Assembly: GCA_934256705.1 (NCBI GenBank)
Contig: CAKQPF010000003.1
Location: forward strand, 1-64,000
DNA from: an uncultured Prevotella sp.
GTDB taxonomy: Bacteria; Bacteroidota; Bacteroidia; Bacteroidales; Bacteroidaceae
DNA: 64,000 nt
Direction: 5' to 3'
A program made the position numbers and the translations under genes. The notes under the pieces were generated by a model. That model saw only the letters and a list, made by a program, of their open reading frames with translations. It ran no database searches and was not told the DNA's origin. Below, in pieces: positions 8,693-18,442 of the stretch. Within the stretch, counting starts at the first letter, position 1. Each line of letters opens with the position of its first letter.

Positions 8693-11014
8693 TTACTCGA
8701 AGTCAGAAACGTGATCGAGAGAGTCATTGAAGTCTCTTGGCTCGCGATTCTCATGATAATCATTGCGACGCTCATGACGTTCACCACGCTCTGGACGTGG
8801 ACCACGACGCTCACCACGCTCTGGACGTGGGCGACGCTCACCGCGTTCTGGACGTGGACGACGCTCGCGCTCTACGTAACCTTCTGGCTTGTCGATGAGG
8901 ACACGGTGTGAAAGCTTGTACTTTCCGGTCTTAGGATCAATCTCAAGGAGCTTCACCTTGATCTTATCACCTTCCTTGATACCAGCCTCTTCCACTGTCT
9001 CAAGACGCTTCCAGTCAATCTCAGAGATATGGAGAAGTCCGTCCTTACCTGGGAGAATCTCAACGAAGCATCCATAAGGCATTACGGAACGTACAGTTCC
9101 CTCATACACCTCACCGATTTCAGGGATAGCAACAATAGCCTTAATCTTGCCGAGAGCAGCGTCGATAGAGTCCTTATTAGGAGCAGAAACCTGCACCTTG
9201 CCTACTCCATCCACCTCATCGATGGTGATAGTAGCGCCAGTCTCTTCCTGCATCTGCTGGATAATCTTGCCGCCAGGACCGATTACTGCACCGATAAACT
9301 CCTTAGGAATCTCGATCTGGATGATGCGAGGAACCTGTGGTTTCAACTCTGCGCGTGGCTCAGCGATAGTATCTGTGATGCAATTCAGGATGTGCTCACG
9401 ACCTGCCTTAGCCTGTGCAAGAGCTTTTTCGAGAATTTCATAAGAGAGACCATCACACTTGATGTCCATCTGAGTTGCGGTAAGACCGTCCTTAGTACCT
9501 GTGGTCTTGAAGTCCATATCGCCAAGGTGGTCCTCATCACCGAGGATATCAGAGAGCACAGCGTACTTATCTTCGCCTGGGTTCTTGATAAGACCCATAG
9601 CAATACCAGATACCGGCTTCTTCATAGGAACGCCTGCGTCCATGAGAGCGAGGGTACCAGCGCATACTGTAGCCATAGAAGAAGAGCCGTTAGACTCAAG
9701 AATCTGGCTGACGAGGCGCACTGTGTAAGGGAAATCCTCAGGAATCTGTCCCTTAAGACCGCGCCATGCGAGGTGACCGTGACCGATTTCGCGACGACCA
9801 ACGCCACGCTGAGCCTTAGCTTCACCAGTACAGAATGGAGGGAAGTTGTAATGGAGAAGGAACTTCATGTAGTATTTCTCCAGAGCACCATCGACCATCT
9901 TCTCATCGAGCTTGGTACCGAGGGTACAAGTAGTGAGAGACTGGGTCTCACCACGGGTGAAGATAGAAGATCCGTGTGGCATTGGGAGCGGAGAAACCTC
10001 ACACCAGATAGGGCGTATCTCATCGGTCTTACGTCCGTCGAGACGCACGCCTTCGTCGAGAATGCAGCGACGCATAGCGTCCTTCTCAACGTCATGATAA
10101 TATTTATCTACGAGAGCATACTTCTCTTCCATCTCATCCTCAGTGAGATCGGTATGAGCTGCAGCGTATGCCTCCTTGAATTCTTCCTTGATAGCCTCGA
10201 AAGCATCAGCGCGAGCCTGCTTTTCGAGAGCCTGCTTTACTACGTCGTAGCACTTCTGGTAGCAATCCTTAGCCACCTGTTCCTTGAGTTCATCATCGTT
10301 GACCTCATGGCAGTACTCGCGCTTTGTGTCAGTGCCGAGCTCCTTCATGAGTTCGTTCTGCATAGCACACATAGGCTTGATAGCAGCATGAGCGGCCTTG
10401 AGAGCGTCGAGGAGGTCAGACTCCTGCACTTCCTTCATCTCTCCCTCCACCATCATGATGTTCTCTTCGGTAGCACCTACCATAAGGTCCATGTCAGCAT
10501 CCTTCATCTGTTCGAATGTAGGGTTGATGACATACTGTCCGTTGATGCGTGCAACGCGCACCTCAGAGATAGGGCATTCGAATGGAATGTCAGAGCAAGC
10601 GAGAGCACAGCTTGCAGCAAATCCTGCGAGAGCATCAGGCTGATCTACGCCGTCAGCAGAGAAAAGGATTACGTTAACATAAACCTCAGCGTGGAAATCG
10701 CTTGGGAAAAGTGGGCGGAGAGCGCGGTCAACAAGGCGGCATGTGAGGATTTCCTCATCGCTTGCCTTACCTTCACGCTTTGTGAAACCGCCTGGGAAGC
10801 GGCCAGCAGCGGCATACTGCTCACGATACTCTACCTGCAGTGGCATGAAATCTGTTCCAGGAACTGCATCCTTTGCGGCACAAACAGTAGCGAGGAGCAT
10901 GGTGTTACCCATCTTGAGGGTACAAGAGCCGTCAGCCTGCTTAGCCAACTTACCGGTCTCAATGGTGATTTCGCGTCCATCAGGCAATGAGACTGTCTTT
11001 GTAATTACGTTCAT
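8693..11014 (-). CDS. pnp: Polyribonucleotide nucleotidyltransferase (PNPase)
   Basis: Phosphorolytic 3'-5' exoribonuclease of mRNA decay. Domains in order: first RNase PH core (about 1-215, RALRPLFP), helical linker, second RNase PH core (about 320-550) with the catalytic GDEDHLGDMDF near residue 495, a KH domain (about 565-630, GAVIGPGGKI) and an S1 domain (about 635-705). The last 65 residues form a basic tail of repeated RPRPERGER units, an RNA-binding-like extension. Length 773. The 5' leader holds a short GCATGG/CCATGC hairpin (near 11054-11072), which could be an autoregulatory processing site as in other pnp leaders (inference). Confidence 0.98.
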   Translation of the reverse strand: MNVITKTVSLPDGREITIETGKLAKQADGSCTLKMGNTMLLATVCAAKDAVPGTDFMPLQVEYREQYAAAGRFPGGFTKREGKASDEEILTCRLVDRALRPLFPSDFHAEVYVNVILFSADGVDQPDALAGFAASCALACSDIPFECPISEVRVARINGQYVINPTFEQMKDADMDLMVGATEENIMMVEGEMKEVQESDLLDALKAAHAAIKPMCAMQNELMKELGTDTKREYCHEVNDDELKEQVAKDCYQKCYDVVKQALEKQARADAFEAIKEEFKEAYAAAHTDLTEDEMEEKYALVDKYYHDVEKDAMRRCILDEGVRLDGRKTDEIRPIWCEVSPLPMPHGSSIFTRGETQSLTTCTLGTKLDEKMVDGALEKYYMKFLLHYNFPPFCTGEAKAQRGVGRREIGHGHLAWRGLKGQIPEDFPYTVRLVSQILESNGSSSMATVCAGTLALMDAGVPMKKPVSGIAMGLIKNPGEDKYAVLSDILGDEDHLGDMDFKTTGTKDGLTATQMDIKCDGLSYEILEKALAQAKAGREHILNCITDTIAEPRAELKPQVPRIIQIEIPKEFIGAVIGPGGKIIQQMQEETGATITIDEVDGVGKVQVSAPNKDSIDAALGKIKAIVAIPEIGEVYEGTVRSVMPYGCFVEILPGKDGLLHISEIDWKRLETVEEAGIKEGDKIKVKLLEIDPKTGKYKLSHRVLIDKPEGYVERERRPRPERGERRPRPERGERRGPRPERGERHERRNDYHENREPRDFNDSLDHVSDFE

Positions 11015-11090
11015 CGAAAAATTAAATCTTTATTGTCTTAATATAACATCATCTGCATGGGTTGATGCCATGCTTAAATAAAATTCCGTG

Positions 11091-11121
11091 CAAATTTAAT
11101 AATAAAAGCTCTAATAACCAA
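11091..11121 (-). promoter_or_regulatory. Probable pnp promoter
   Basis: Minus strand TAAATTTG (11098-11091) is a good -7 box; a TTGG at 11121-11118 lies at the -33 distance (19 nt). It gives a leader of about 70 nt. Confidence 0.55.
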
Positions 11122-11148
11122 CGGTTTCCCACATTATTTATATTATTT

Positions 11149-12462
11149 TTACATATTATTTTTGTCACACACGAAAAGGACATGGTCGTTGTCAGCCGTC
11201 GTCGTGGCAAAAATGTAGGTTTCACCGCCGTCTTTCAGTTTGAGTTTCCTGCGCAGATTCTCCGGTGAAATGGGAAAATTTCGCGTTGCTATGTTAGCTT
11301 TCTCCACGCCATCGAGCGCTTTCCGGAGCTCTTTCTTGTTCATTGTGGTCACAGTTCTTACTCTGAACGCCCTTCCCGGAAAACCTTTCACCATGCCGTC
11401 GGCAAAGAAAAGGTGGGAATTAGGGCTGACCTGACTCACCGGGAACGTCCTTTCCAGCAAGCCAAAGCAACCGGCTTTCATCACGGAAGCGTTGGGAACG
11501 AAGAGGAACTGCGCCTCAAATACGGACTCAGAGCTTTGCAATTCATCGCTGTCATCATCGTCATCTGGCTGCAGAACCCCGTCCGCAGCGGTTTTTTCCG
11601 CCATTTCCTCTTCATTTATGCCATGAACCACGAATTTCTCGGCATCGTTGACGCAATGCAGAGACAATGGAGACGAATACTTGTCAGACAGCACAAGGAG
11701 CAGTTCCTTGCACTCATTGCCCACCGAAACGATATGTATCTCACGCACAGCATCATGCGATTGCGCCGCATTGTTGAGTTCCCGCACCGCGCTATGCCAG
11801 TCGAGCATGGGTGAAAGCTTTATCATCACCACCTCAGTCTGTCGCAGAAGGTCGTCGATACACGAGGTAACGTCGGGCGTGCAGTCGGAAATGGCGTAAG
11901 TGCGCTGCCCGTTCGTATCCCTTCTTGCAGGATCCATAAAGACCACAAGCGGCTTTCCCTTGGCAAGACTGCTGACATTCCGCATCGCCTCGACGGAGTC
12001 CGTGCAGACCACTTCCGCATTATCCAGTCCGAGAAGCGGCAGATTATGGCGTGCGATCTCGCAGAGATGCTCCTGCCTTTCGATATATGTGGCTGAACCG
12101 AAAGGCTTTGCCATATATGAGAAATCCACTCCGAAACCGCCGGTAAAGTCGATGAAATGGCACTTTTTCGCATCATGATACACTGCAAAAGGATTGCTGA
12201 GAATGCCCAGCAGCACCTCTGCCTTATACTCGGCAGTCTGCTCTGACGAGCATTGCTCCATCGAGATATGCGGCGGAAAGATGACATCCCCGGCGGCATA
12301 CCATGACGGCAGTTTCGTCCTTGCCGTCTGTCTGCCAGCTATCTGCTGGAGAGCAAACTGCATATCGACACCTTCGGCAGGCTTGCCGCTAAGCGCCACC
12401 TTGCGCACATCGTCGTTGGCATGACGGATGATGAAGTCTTTGGTCTCTTGATTGATTGTCAT
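11149..12462 (-). CDS. Class I SAM-dependent methyltransferase with THUMP-like C-terminal domain
   Basis: Predicted cytoplasmic RNA methyltransferase of the Bacteroidota THUMP-like family. The SAM-binding loop is IDFTGGFGVDFSYMA (about residues 104-118), an acidic ribose-binding Glu follows in YIERQEHL, and the catalytic-motif region reads FMDPARRD (about 172-179). The C-terminal 100 residues (from PNASVMKAGCFGLL) form the THUMP-like domain. An acidic DDDDDSDE stretch near residue 297 looks like a linker. Length 437. The exact RNA target is not known. On the minus strand a TAATTTTG box lies just upstream, but no TTTG at a good distance. Confidence 0.85.
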   Translation of the reverse strand: MTINQETKDFIIRHANDDVRKVALSGKPAEGVDMQFALQQIAGRQTARTKLPSWYAAGDVIFPPHISMEQCSSEQTAEYKAEVLLGILSNPFAVYHDAKKCHFIDFTGGFGVDFSYMAKPFGSATYIERQEHLCEIARHNLPLLGLDNAEVVCTDSVEAMRNVSSLAKGKPLVVFMDPARRDTNGQRTYAISDCTPDVTSCIDDLLRQTEVVMIKLSPMLDWHSAVRELNNAAQSHDAVREIHIVSVGNECKELLLVLSDKYSSPLSLHCVNDAEKFVVHGINEEEMAEKTAADGVLQPDDDDDSDELQSSESVFEAQFLFVPNASVMKAGCFGLLERTFPVSQVSPNSHLFFADGMVKGFPGRAFRVRTVTTMNKKELRKALDGVEKANIATRNFPISPENLRRKLKLKDGGETYIFATTTADNDHVLFVCDKNNM

Positions 12463-12562
12463 ATTGCCGACAAAATTATTGCTTTTATCGGGTAAAATTG
12501 CGTCAAACCGTGAACTATTATTTCTCTAAACCGAGAATTTAACACAAATTATACATAATTGT

Positions 12563-12593
12563 TTTGTCGATATTGCAAAACAATATATCTTTG
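12563..12593 (+). promoter_or_regulatory. Promoter of the first pectate lyase gene
   Basis: TTTG (12563-12566), 19 nt, then TATCTTTG (12586-12593): a textbook Bacteroidota promoter. It predicts an approximately 90-nt leader before the ATG at 12690. Confidence 0.8.
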
Positions 12594-12689
12594 CAAAGAC
12601 TAATTGAATAACAGAACAGAAAAAGCGAACAAAGCTGACAATCGCTGATTGCAGGAATATCATCTGACTAACTAACATAAAACCAAAGA

Positions 12690-15038
12690 ATGAAGAAGAT
12701 CTTTACTCTCGCAGTATCGCTGTTTTTGGCGGTCACTGCCTCTGCTTCCCTTACGCTGAAGGCCGAGGGTGGCTGGAACGAATCCGCCTGGATGGAGTTT
12801 ACCGGACTGGATTCCGACTACTCCTGTTACAATGGTTACGTGTCTGCTGACGGCACTACATGGACCAAACTCGATGCCCAACTGGTGCGTTCCTACGGTT
12901 CCTACGGCCGTGTGGATGCCCTTGGACTGAAGGCAGGCAACTATACTCTCAAGGTAGTGCCAGTGAAAAACGGTACAGAGGTCGTTGCTGACGCTGTAAC
13001 ATCCAGCACTTTGACCGTAAAAAACTTCAACAGGAGCGGTTACGCCCATCACAATGCAGAAGCAGGAGTGGGCGCATACAACAATGACGGCACTCTTAAA
13101 TCAGGCGCACGCGTACTGTATGTCACTGCAAAGACTGCCAAGACCGTGACTATAGATATGAAGAAAGATAAGGGAAATCAGGTCTCTCTCACAGGTTTGC
13201 AGTCCATCTTAGCTGCTTATGAGAAAGGTACAGAGACTCGTCCTCTCGCCATCCGCATCATCGGAACCATCAAAAAGGACGATATGGACGCACTGGGAAG
13301 CTCCGCCATCGGACTTCAGGTGAAGGGAAAGACACAGAACATGAACCTCACCATCGAGGGCGTGGGCAAGGATGCCACCCTTTACGGCTTCGGCGTACTG
13401 GCAAGAAACTGCCGCTATGTGGAGCTCCGCAACTTTGCAGTGATGCTTCATCCGGAGGACGGAATCAGTTTTGACACCAACAATCATCATATCTGGGGAC
13501 ACAACCTCGACATCTTCTACGGTCAAAACAAGGGCGGAGACAAGGCAAAAGGCGACGGTTCATTCGACGTGAAAGGCACTATCAATGCCACTGTGGATAA
13601 CAATCACTACTGGGACACAGGTAAATGTAACCTCAATTCCAACGGTGACGAAGTCGATTCCGTAACCTATCATCACAACTGGTTTGACCATTCCGACTCC
13701 CGTCACCCTCGTGTACGCGTGTCCAAACATCTTCATGTCTATAACAACTACTACGACGGCAATGCGAAATACGGTGTCGGAGCGACCACAGGTTCCTGCA
13801 TCTTCTCCGAGAACAACTATTTCCGCAACTGCAAATACCCTATGCTCATCTCCATGCAGGGCTCTGATATAAATAATGGAGTAGGTTCTTCGAAAGACAC
13901 AAAGGGTACTTTCTCCGGTGAAGCCGGCGGTATCATCAAGGCTTTCGGCAATATGATGACCGGACAGAAGAATTTCCAGGCTTACAATGCCAGTGATGCC
14001 ACAAACTCAAAGCACTTCGATGCCTACGTAGCCGCTACCCGCGACGAGAAGGTTCCTGCTGAAGTAGTCACTCTCAAGGGCGGAACTGGCTACAACAATT
14101 TCGACACAGAGAGCGGTTTCTACACCTACACTCCTGATGCAGCCGCTGACGTGCCAAGCATCGTGACAGGCACTTACGGCGCTGGACGCTGCCAGAAGGG
14201 CGATTTCACATTCACATTCAATAATTCCGTGGATGATGCTGACGCTGAGATAAACAGTGCTCTTGAAGCCAAACTCAACTCTTACACTTCTTCTTTCGTC
14301 AAGATTATAGGTGATGCATCTGTGGATCCTACTCCGGAACCAAACCCGGAACCTAATCCAGAGCCAAATCCCGAACCAAACCCAGAGCCAAATCCAGAGC
14401 CAAATCCAGGTCCGACACCTGAGCCTCAGCCACAACCTTCAGATGCTCTCATCGACTTCCCTACTTCATTGAGCGGAATCACAGCAAAGGGCACAACAGC
14501 CACGTCCTCTTCTTCTCTCTCCATAAAGAATGGATATGTGAGCGGCAACGGCGAGTCAAAGAAGGTCGGCAACGGCATTCTGTTGAGCGTGGACGGCGGT
14601 TTCAAGAAGGGCGACATCGTGACTGTAGCCGGCACTATCAGCGTAAAGACCAGCGACAGCAAGTATGACACGAAGATAGTGACCACTGCAAAGCTCGTGA
14701 CTGTAGATTCCGAGAATGCTGAAAACACAAATGAGGTGCACAAATTCGGCAAGATGGTGAATACCAAGGAGTCTTCCGAAAATCCTGCTGACCAGACCTT
14801 CACTCTCGAAGAGGATTATGCCGAACTCTGGATTATCCGTGACGGCGGCACCACTCTCAACCTTACCAAGATCAAGGTGGTGCGTCCTGACGGCACCGCA
14901 ACAGGCATCGAGGGCGTGAAAGACGAGACTTCTGCTGCCCGCTCTTCTGTGATGTACGACATTCAGGGACGCGAAATCAAGTCCGCAAGCAAGGGCAAGA
15001 TCTACATCCTCAACGGAAAGAAATACGTAAGCAAATAA
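12690..15038 (+). CDS. Secreted pectate lyase (PL1 family) with Pro-rich linker and C-terminal tail
   Basis: Cleaves polygalacturonate by beta-elimination. Signal peptide of about 20 residues (MKKIFTLAVSLFLAV); a beta-sandwich-like domain to about residue 110; the right-handed beta-helix PL1 domain, about 140-500, with FDHSDSRHPRVRVS carrying the conserved Arg region and GHNLDIFYGQN before it. An EPNP repeat linker (about residues 547-580) leads to a second beta-rich module (about 585-735, carbohydrate-binding by inference) and a short tail (YDIQGREIKS...GKKYVSK) that also ends the second lyase of this window; it may be a sorting or anchoring signal. The facing GH35-GH2 pair suggests joint action on pectin. 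Confidence 0.88.
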   Translation: MKKIFTLAVSLFLAVTASASLTLKAEGGWNESAWMEFTGLDSDYSCYNGYVSADGTTWTKLDAQLVRSYGSYGRVDALGLKAGNYTLKVVPVKNGTEVVADAVTSSTLTVKNFNRSGYAHHNAEAGVGAYNNDGTLKSGARVLYVTAKTAKTVTIDMKKDKGNQVSLTGLQSILAAYEKGTETRPLAIRIIGTIKKDDMDALGSSAIGLQVKGKTQNMNLTIEGVGKDATLYGFGVLARNCRYVELRNFAVMLHPEDGISFDTNNHHIWGHNLDIFYGQNKGGDKAKGDGSFDVKGTINATVDNNHYWDTGKCNLNSNGDEVDSVTYHHNWFDHSDSRHPRVRVSKHLHVYNNYYDGNAKYGVGATTGSCIFSENNYFRNCKYPMLISMQGSDINNGVGSSKDTKGTFSGEAGGIIKAFGNMMTGQKNFQAYNASDATNSKHFDAYVAATRDEKVPAEVVTLKGGTGYNNFDTESGFYTYTPDAAADVPSIVTGTYGAGRCQKGDFTFTFNNSVDDADAEINSALEAKLNSYTSSFVKIIGDASVDPTPEPNPEPNPEPNPEPNPEPNPEPNPGPTPEPQPQPSDALIDFPTSLSGITAKGTTATSSSSLSIKNGYVSGNGESKKVGNGILLSVDGGFKKGDIVTVAGTISVKTSDSKYDTKIVTTAKLVTVDSENAENTNEVHKFGKMVNTKESSENPADQTFTLEEDYAELWIIRDGGTTLNLTKIKVVRPDGTATGIEGVKDETSAARSSVMYDIQGREIKSASKGKIYILNGKKYVSK

Positions 15039-15143
15039 TATCATTCCGCTTACCATTTGATACTTTCGCGATTTGCGTGAGTGAAGAATTTTTCACCAGC
15101 CCGACTTCCGCCGGCAAATACGCAATTCTCGCCTAAAAACATA

Positions 15144-15197
15144 AATGCTTTCAAATCAGAAGGTTACACATCTTCCGATTTGAAAGCATTCTTTTTA
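15144..15197 (+). terminator. Terminator of the first pectate lyase gene
   Basis: AATGCTTTCAAATC (15144-15157) pairs perfectly with 15177-15190; an inner GAAG/CTTC extends the stem; CTTTTTAT follows. Confidence 0.9.
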
Positions 15198-15200
15198 TCC

Positions 15201-15353
15201 TGCAATAGCTATGCTTTTACCTTGCAATAGCTATGCTTTTACCTTGCAATATCTATGTAATTAGGATGCAATATCTATGCTTTTGCGTCGCCATCTCCAC
15301 GTTTTCACTCGCCAAAGCATGGCTATTGCCTTGCAAAAGCATACCTTTCAGCG
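15201..15353 (-). repeat. 22-bp-period tandem array C
   Basis: Units at 15201, 15223, 15245, 15267, 15289, 15311 (21 bp) and 15332, the first two identical (core GCAATAGCTATGCTTTTACC). The reverse complement matches arrays E and F (AGGTAAAAGCATAG...). The array starts directly after the lyase terminator. Confidence 0.92.
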
Positions 15354-15529
15354 ATGAAACCGCCATTTTTCGGCTGTTTCCGCTTATTCTCCACTTCAGC
15401 AAAGCACCGCGGCAGCCTTCTCCTTCTCCAAAAACAGCCAGTCAAGGCGAGGCTTTCGCAATGTCAAAATGCAAGCACCAGTCTGCTTCGGCTTACACTT
15501 TGACACCACGCATTTCACCATATTATAAA

Positions 15530-15663
15530 AACATCAATATAGAAAAATAATCATGTTGTTTTGTTGTCTGGTTGTTTAGTTGTCTGGTTGTTTAGTTGTT
15601 TGAGCATTTAACAAGACAACAAGACAACAAGATAACAAGACGACTAGACAATTTATTGATATT
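15530..15663. mobile_element. MITE-like element with AACATCAATA / TATTGATATT ends
   Basis: Left end AACATCAATA (15530-15539), right end TATTGATATT (15654-15663, one mismatch to an exact inverse). Inside, GTTGTCTGGTTGTTTA repeats (about 15563-15600) face AACAAGACAACAAGAC repeats (15609-15645), forming a long imperfect hairpin. The ends recur at 25.3 kb and near 49.53 kb. Position just downstream of the GH2 gene suggests it may also end transcription. No transposase is present, so mobility is inferred. Confidence 0.5.
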
Positions 15664-15717
15664 TTATTGCAGATTATTGCCCAATATCCGAACTATCACT
15701 TGCGGAAGCACGGACTC

Positions 15718-18438
15718 TTACTTGATCACAGGCTTCAATTCATCAGGCGAGTCATTGGTAAACATATTGACTGGAGGGGCCTGACGGGTGAAGAGATGGC
15801 TGATAACCTCGGCATCTACCGTGATGGAAGGACGGAAAGCATCGCTCTGCATGTAGTTGATTACACTGCGGCGCAGCTGTCGTGCCACGATTCCCTTTGG
15901 ATTACCGATAGGGAGAGTGGTCATCAGCAGACTGCCCGCTCCCACGCGTACCTCAATCATCATGGCGAGCTTGCGGCTGACGTGCCATGTGTCTATAGGC
16001 TGAACGGGAGGCTGATAGTCGGCAGGAAACTCTGCAAGGTTCATCACCTGGGTCCTGTTCACCAGTTCCCACCAGTTGAGATTCTGCCAGTCGTCGGTAG
16101 GGAAGTCACGGAACACAGGATGATTCTTCTCTATATATGCACCGGTAGTATGCGGCGGACGCATCTTGAACCATGACGTATTCCAGAACACAGGCAGGAA
16201 CGTGTGCTTGACATCATTGCCATAAGTCACTTTTCCCGCAGCCGTTATCAGCACCTTGCCGCCTTGTTTGAGCACGCTGACTGCCTTGTCGTCGAGCGAG
16301 TCGGTGATGTATATATCTCCGGAATCCGCCATTTCATCGCTGATATGGGGATATACCCACAGTTCATAGTGGTTCTTATGTCCGGCAGCATCCAGTGTCA
16401 GCGTCAGTTTGCTTGCGCTTTCGATTGCCGATGGCACAAAACTGAACGTGCTGTCCACCTGACAATTACCAGTCGCCAGCATCTGTCCGTCCGCCGACGT
16501 GATGTAATAGCCGACGGCATTTATATCCTGTCCGGTAGTGTTGTAGAGCGATACGCCCACGTTGATGGTGTCCTCCTCAGTAAAGACAAACCGTGCGAGG
16601 CGAGCCATAGGCACTACCGGAGCACAGAACTCCGTCCATTCCTGGGCTGAAACATAGCCTTTCTCACGCCAATGCACGTTGAGCGGACCTACGAAGGCTG
16701 AGCCTTGACCGCTGTAGTCATTGAGTCCCAGCAACTGGAATCCTGCATATCCTGGTGTGCGCATATTGCGCTCCATGTCATATTTGTAGCAGAGCACCTG
16801 CAGATGTCCGCTCGCCATGAGGAATTTCTCTGCCTGGGAAGCCATTCCGCCACGTGCAAGCAGGTCACGGAAAATGTCGATATTGCCTGCCCGATAAGCA
16901 CCGTTATACTGAGAAACCTCGGTGAAATCGGGGAAAACGCACCATTGTCCCACCTCATGGGCAATGATAGGCGAGATGTTTGCCACCGTATCGCGGTAGT
17001 TGCGAGGGAAGGCTATGCCCTGAGAGAAATCGTCTGTGGTCTGAGGAGCATGGCGATTCCAGTCCAGACCTCGCGCTCCGCCCTTCACATGATACTCCGA
17101 ACCGTCGTCCCACTGCCATCCTCCGCCCACGGAGGATGTGCAATAAATGCGTGAAGGGTCGTAGGTCTTCATCTCGCTGACAAACTTCCGTCCCCACTCC
17201 ACCCAGCGTCCTGCCGGCTCATTGCCAGCCGCCATCATGATGAATGACGGATGACTGCCATACTGGTCGATGATTCGGCGGCACTCATCCTTCAGATAAG
17301 TGTCGATAGCCATGCCATATCCCAGTTTTACGCCGTGGTTTGGCCATGAAGGACCTTCCGGCTGCAGGTAGATACCCAGTCTGTCAGCTGCCGTAAAGGC
17401 TGCTTCCGGAGGGCAATATGAATGGAAACGCACATGGTTAAGCCCATATTCCTTGCATTTTCCAAGCAGACGCATCCACGATTCTATGTCTGTCGGCGGA
17501 TAACCAGTCTCTGGAAAGCAGCAGTTCTCCACCGTTCCACGCAGACGTATCGGCTTTCCGTTGAGCTGTATCTGCCCGTCACGGATGCAGACCTCACGCA
17601 TTCCGAAGGTGACAGGGATGCGCTGTCCACGATATTCCACCTCACGGGTGTAGAGATATGGGTCAGACTCGCTCCAGAGACGCACCGGATGCGGTATCTC
17701 AATGCGGTAAGTGGTGTCGTTGACGATTACGTCTGCCGTAGCATTATCTATGTGGGGTACCACGCGGAGCCGCCATATCATCGGGCTTGCCTGCAGCTCC
17801 ATGCGCCCAGCCAGTCCGTTCCAGTTGCCTTGTGTCTGGTCTGTCACGCTGTGAGAGTCCTGTCCTACGCAGACGTTCTCTATGCCGTTATAGACCAATA
17901 TGGTAATCGTGTTCTTCTTTCCAAACCTGATATATGGCGTCACATCATACTGATGCGGCACCGAAAGCGACATTTCATGCCCCACTTCATGACCGTTTAC
18001 CCTGACGGTGGTCTCGATATGCGGACGTTCCAGGAAGAGTGTCACCTGGCGGCCACGCCACGATTTGGGCACCGTGACGGTGCGCTCGTAGAGTGCATTG
18101 CCTACATAATGGCGGTCGGGAGTGAGGAAAAACGGGAACTTCATCTGCCCCTCATGGCGGTATTTCTCCATGTAGGGATTGAAATAGAAACTGGAATCAT
18201 ACAGTGAACCGGTCCATTTCGTCTGCACATTGACGAGATCGCCCTTGCCGTTGGTAAGCATAGAGCCTGGCAGTTTTATCTGGTCTTTCAGCGAGGAACG
18301 AAGAGTAAAGGGGGAAGAACCGGCTTCCACCTTTCCTTCCACTGTGGTAAACTTCCACATACCCGCCAGCGAAACGACCTCCTGAGCATTGACTGCCAGT
18401 GCAGTCAGCATGATTATTGCAACGAACAGTTTTCTCAT
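15718..18438 (-). CDS. Glycoside hydrolase family 2 (beta-galactosidase-like), secreted
   Basis: 906-residue GH2 enzyme with a signal peptide (MRKLFVAIIMLTALAVNAQ). Domain order: jelly-roll sugar-binding domain (about 25-225, LFLERPHIETTVRVNG), Ig-like middle domain, TIM barrel (about 285-600) with the acid/base Glu407 in AAGNEPAG and nucleophile Glu495 in AHEVGQW, then about 300 residues of extra beta domains. The start at 18438 lies 5 bases after the stop of the GH35 gene; an ATG at 18453 overlapping that stop also exists. Clade-level specificity (galactosidase or other) cannot be fixed by eye. It forms one operon with the GH35 gene. Confidence 0.85.
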   Translation of the reverse strand: MRKLFVAIIMLTALAVNAQEVVSLAGMWKFTTVEGKVEAGSSPFTLRSSLKDQIKLPGSMLTNGKGDLVNVQTKWTGSLYDSSFYFNPYMEKYRHEGQMKFPFFLTPDRHYVGNALYERTVTVPKSWRGRQVTLFLERPHIETTVRVNGHEVGHEMSLSVPHQYDVTPYIRFGKKNTITILVYNGIENVCVGQDSHSVTDQTQGNWNGLAGRMELQASPMIWRLRVVPHIDNATADVIVNDTTYRIEIPHPVRLWSESDPYLYTREVEYRGQRIPVTFGMREVCIRDGQIQLNGKPIRLRGTVENCCFPETGYPPTDIESWMRLLGKCKEYGLNHVRFHSYCPPEAAFTAADRLGIYLQPEGPSWPNHGVKLGYGMAIDTYLKDECRRIIDQYGSHPSFIMMAAGNEPAGRWVEWGRKFVSEMKTYDPSRIYCTSSVGGGWQWDDGSEYHVKGGARGLDWNRHAPQTTDDFSQGIAFPRNYRDTVANISPIIAHEVGQWCVFPDFTEVSQYNGAYRAGNIDIFRDLLARGGMASQAEKFLMASGHLQVLCYKYDMERNMRTPGYAGFQLLGLNDYSGQGSAFVGPLNVHWREKGYVSAQEWTEFCAPVVPMARLARFVFTEEDTINVGVSLYNTTGQDINAVGYYITSADGQMLATGNCQVDSTFSFVPSAIESASKLTLTLDAAGHKNHYELWVYPHISDEMADSGDIYITDSLDDKAVSVLKQGGKVLITAAGKVTYGNDVKHTFLPVFWNTSWFKMRPPHTTGAYIEKNHPVFRDFPTDDWQNLNWWELVNRTQVMNLAEFPADYQPPVQPIDTWHVSRKLAMMIEVRVGAGSLLMTTLPIGNPKGIVARQLRRSVINYMQSDAFRPSITVDAEVISHLFTRQAPPVNMFTNDSPDELKPVIK

Positions 18439-18442
18439 GTTT

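Noticed and set aside
9029..10990. 653-codon plus-strand ORF opposite pnp
   Set aside because: It is an antisense shadow of the pnp frame; Leu/Ser/His-rich with no domain and no promoter.
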